32,617 nucleotides of DNA. It comes from Pseudoflavonifractor sp. 60 (GTDB lineage Bacteria; Bacillota; Clostridia; Oscillospirales; Oscillospiraceae). Below, piece after piece: positions 30,930 through 32,617 of the stretch. A program made the translations under genes and the position numbers. Below the pieces are notes generated by a model. That model was not told the origin of the DNA. It worked only from the letters and a program-made list of their open reading frames with translations, and made no database searches. The DNA lies in assembly GCF_009911645.1 (NCBI RefSeq), contig NZ_QWKI01000158.1:1-32617 (forward strand). The letters are read 5' to 3'. Within the stretch, counting starts at the first letter, position 1. Every line of letters begins with the position of its first letter.

Positions 30930-31727
30930 AAACCGCTGTCCCTCTCTGGATACAAGTCAAAGATCAACGCAAGGATAAAACCTTATATCGGCGCTTCGCA
31001 GTTGTCGGAGTTGACTAATTTACAGATTAAGAAGTTTTACAATAAACTCCAGGCCGGAGATAAAGATCACAAGCCGCTTTCCTCCAAAAGCGTCCAGGTG
31101 ATTCACGGTATCCTCCACAAAAGCCTTGAACAGGCCGTTGCAAGTGGTATCATAGCAGCCAACCCCGCCGATCATGTCCCGCTCCCAAAGGTGAAGAAGC
31201 CAGACATTAAGCCTATCATGGACGATGATGTGAGGCGGTTCCTGGATGCCATCAAGGGGGACGAATTTGAATTATTCTTTATTGTGGCCTTGTTCTCCGG
31301 TATGAGGCAATCGGAACTTGTCGCCGTCCAGTGGGATGATCTGAACATGCAAGAGGGAACGATATCCGTACACCGGCAAATCCAGAAGGCCCACGACGCC
31401 CCCGGTTATCACTATTTGGATGAGACGAAGATTGGGAAGGAGCGTACCGCCTCTATTGCTCCCAGTATCGTCCGTATTCTTCAGGAGCAGAAGCGGAGAC
31501 AGGCAGAATGGCAGCTTGCAGCCGGTTCCCTCTGGCACAATGACCGCAACCTCATTTTTACTGACCGCCTGGGGTATCACATCAAGCACCGCACTGTGAG
31601 CAATCACTTCAAAAAAGTTGTTGCCTCCATTGGTCCGCCTGATGTGCGCTTCCATGATTTACGCCACCCAAATGTCAAGCCCAAGACACAAATTTTTTCT
31701 AACATAGTAAAAATCCCAGACCACTAA
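30930..31727 (+). pseudogene. Tyrosine recombinase/integrase fragment truncated at both ends
   Basis: The frame is open from the IS edge: GYKSKINARIKPYIGASQL, then LTNLQIKKFYNKL from the core-binding domain, then the catalytic domain with Arg in LFSGMRQSELVAVQWDD, a Lys in the beta-hairpin (ETKIGKERTASI) and the HDLRH box. The sequence then leaves the family (PNVKPKTQIFSNIV) and stops before the last His and the Tyr nucleophile. The N-terminal arm-binding part is missing at the IS junction. It cannot be catalytic. It was probably the integrase of an integrative element, now largely deleted. Confidence 0.85.
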
Positions 31728-31755
31728 AAGATATTTGCGGTCTGGGACTTCTATT
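31714..31755 (+). terminator. Terminator after the integrase fragment
   Basis: A perfect 9-bp stem TCCCAGACC/GGTCTGGGA with an AT-rich 16-base loop (31714-31722 with 31739-31747), followed by CTTCTATTTA. It overlaps the last integrase codons. Confidence 0.6.
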
Positions 31756-31797
31756 TACAGTATTGTGATCAATTAGAATGTAAACTAAGTTATCTTA

Positions 31798-32538
31798 TCA
31801 AATCGGGTCAAAGTCTAATTCATATTTTTCAGAATAATTTTTAACACACATTTGATATTTTGGTATCCCTTTTTCGTCTGCCATATGTATCAGTATCTTT
31901 CGATAAACTTCTGGAATTAGACATCCCAAATAAATTGCCATTGGCCGTTTGGGGATTGGATAACGATCCCTGCCCTCCAACGCCGGATTTGCTGTTGAAC
32001 ATATAATTCTCCATTCGTTTTCATATGCCCAATCTTTCGATTTATATAGAGCCGCTTTTATAAATAAAAACTGATCATCATAGCAAGGATTAGTTGGAAA
32101 CCCAAACCTGGAATTTACAAGCTGTTCAACAAGCCATTGCCCATACCTGGTTGCGTTAAACCGTTTGTCTGAATATATTATTGGGTAAATCGAGGCTGAT
32201 ATAATGTTATTGCAGTTGCGGTTAGGGCAATTCGAGCAAATGGTTATATCATTGTTCGTGAAATCATATCCTAAAGCGAAGCCTTTATTGTTATCCGCGT
32301 AATGTGCCCACATTAATGGAGATTTGATACTCTCTGAAAGGCATACCATTTTTGTTTGTTCTCTGATTCCATCTTTTGCTGAGTAAAAACACTTCTCTAA
32401 AAATTCACTAAAATCAGGAATCGTTTTCCAGATCATCTCCGTAAGCTGTTGAGCATCAAACGAAACAATAGCTTCTACCATCTTCTGCCGTATGTCAGCA
32501 TTTGGAAAATGAATTTGCTCAAGAGAAACTGTACCCTG
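31798..32538 (-). CDS. DUF2971 protein, 5' end removed by an IS
   Basis: The frame is open from 31798 to about 32538; the first ATG is at 32481 (227 residues). DUF2971 marks are clear: MWAHYADNNKGFALGYD, and KSKDWAYENEWRI near the middle, plus the C-terminal YLGCLIPEVYRKILI region. The family's usual start, with the FNDPFD block, is absent. The upstream residues (SLEQIHFPNADIRQK) run straight into the end of an IS5-type element, so the gene lacks its first part. DUF2971 proteins occur in defence islands and mobile DNA; their function is not established. The sequence is strongly AT-rich compared with the rest of the window. Confidence 0.75.
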   Translation of the reverse strand, partial: QGTVSLEQIHFPNADIRQKMVEAIVSFDAQQLTEMIWKTIPDFSEFLEKCFYSAKDGIREQTKMVCLSESIKSPLMWAHYADNNKGFALGYDFTNNDITICSNCPNRNCNNIISASIYPIIYSDKRFNATRYGQWLVEQLVNSRFGFPTNPCYDDQFLFIKAALYKSKDWAYENEWRIICSTANPALEGRDRYPIPKRPMAIYLGCLIPEVYRKILIHMADEKGIPKYQMCVKNYSEKYELDFDPI

Positions 32539-32617
32539 TTTTAGAAGCTGTATTCATAAGCGTTTGAGCAGCGTGTGGAAATGAGAAATTATGACCATAG
32601 CCTCAGCAGAGGAAACG
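32539..32617 (-). mobile_element. End of a second IS5-family element, running off the window
   Basis: On the minus strand the frame reads SSAEAMVIISHFHTLLKRL and then stops, the usual C-terminus of an IS5-family transposase. The sequence aligns with the remnant at 23350-23420 (TTTAGAAGC, TATTCATAA and CGTTTGAGCA are shared). The rest of the element lies beyond the window. Confidence 0.75.

Noticed and set aside
1-32617. CRISPR array, tRNA or rRNA genes
   Set aside because: No regularly spaced direct repeats and no cloverleaf or rRNA signature sequence was noticed on either strand; short tRNAs could be missed without a scan.

Overview
The window reads as chromosomal DNA of a GC-rich, Gram-positive gut clostridium, most likely Oscillospiraceae (Flavonifractor/Lawsonibacter-like). 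This is inferred from strong AGGAGG-type ribosome binding sites, a T-box leader, lipoprotein-type binding proteins, an LtaS-like enzyme, the mltG–U32 and acpP–rnc pairings, and Clostridia-style small proteins. No rRNA, tRNA or CRISPR array was seen.

Layout. 1-4.3 kb: a phosphoribosyltransferase-like gene, then a T-box leader with a UGG (Trp) specifier controlling a three-gene ABC importer (trpXYZ type). 4.4-6.3 kb: an ECF sigma factor overlapping a membrane partner, then a VapBC toxin-antitoxin pair. 6.4-10.2 kb: a promoter and structured leader before four overlapping or tightly spaced surface-glycan genes (WecG/TagA, GtrII-like, GtrB-like, GtrA-like). 10.3-15.9 kb: housekeeping genes (DJ-1/PfpI, 5-formyl-THF cyclo-ligase, mltG, U32 peptidase/tRNA hydroxylase type, a zincin, gluQ), plus a 59-residue cysteine/glycine-rich membrane peptide on the minus strand. 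15.9-20.8 kb, minus strand: a polar amino-acid ABC transporter operon, an AGCS symporter, acpP and rnc. 21.2-23.3 kb: an LtaS-family enzyme and a Cys-rich small protein.

23.3-32.6 kb is accessory. A decayed IS5-family remnant lies at its left edge and the end of a related copy at its right edge. Between them is a compact membrane module: a four-helix protein made of two similar hairpins, a 31-residue membrane peptide, an 11-residue-repeat amphipathic protein, an OmpR-type regulator, a histidine kinase, a multi-pass membrane protein broken by a one-base loss in a poly-A run, and a two-helix protein sharing the hairpin motif. A SUKH protein, a GH13 fragment, a complete IS5-family element with a split transposase frame, an integrase fragment and a truncated DUF2971 gene follow.

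The seven-gene membrane/two-component module (23.86-27.85 kb) is the best candidate for an undescribed system. Its kinase and regulator have recognisable families, but its five small membrane or amphipathic proteins do not, and they share sequence motifs with one another, which suggests they work together at the cell membrane.
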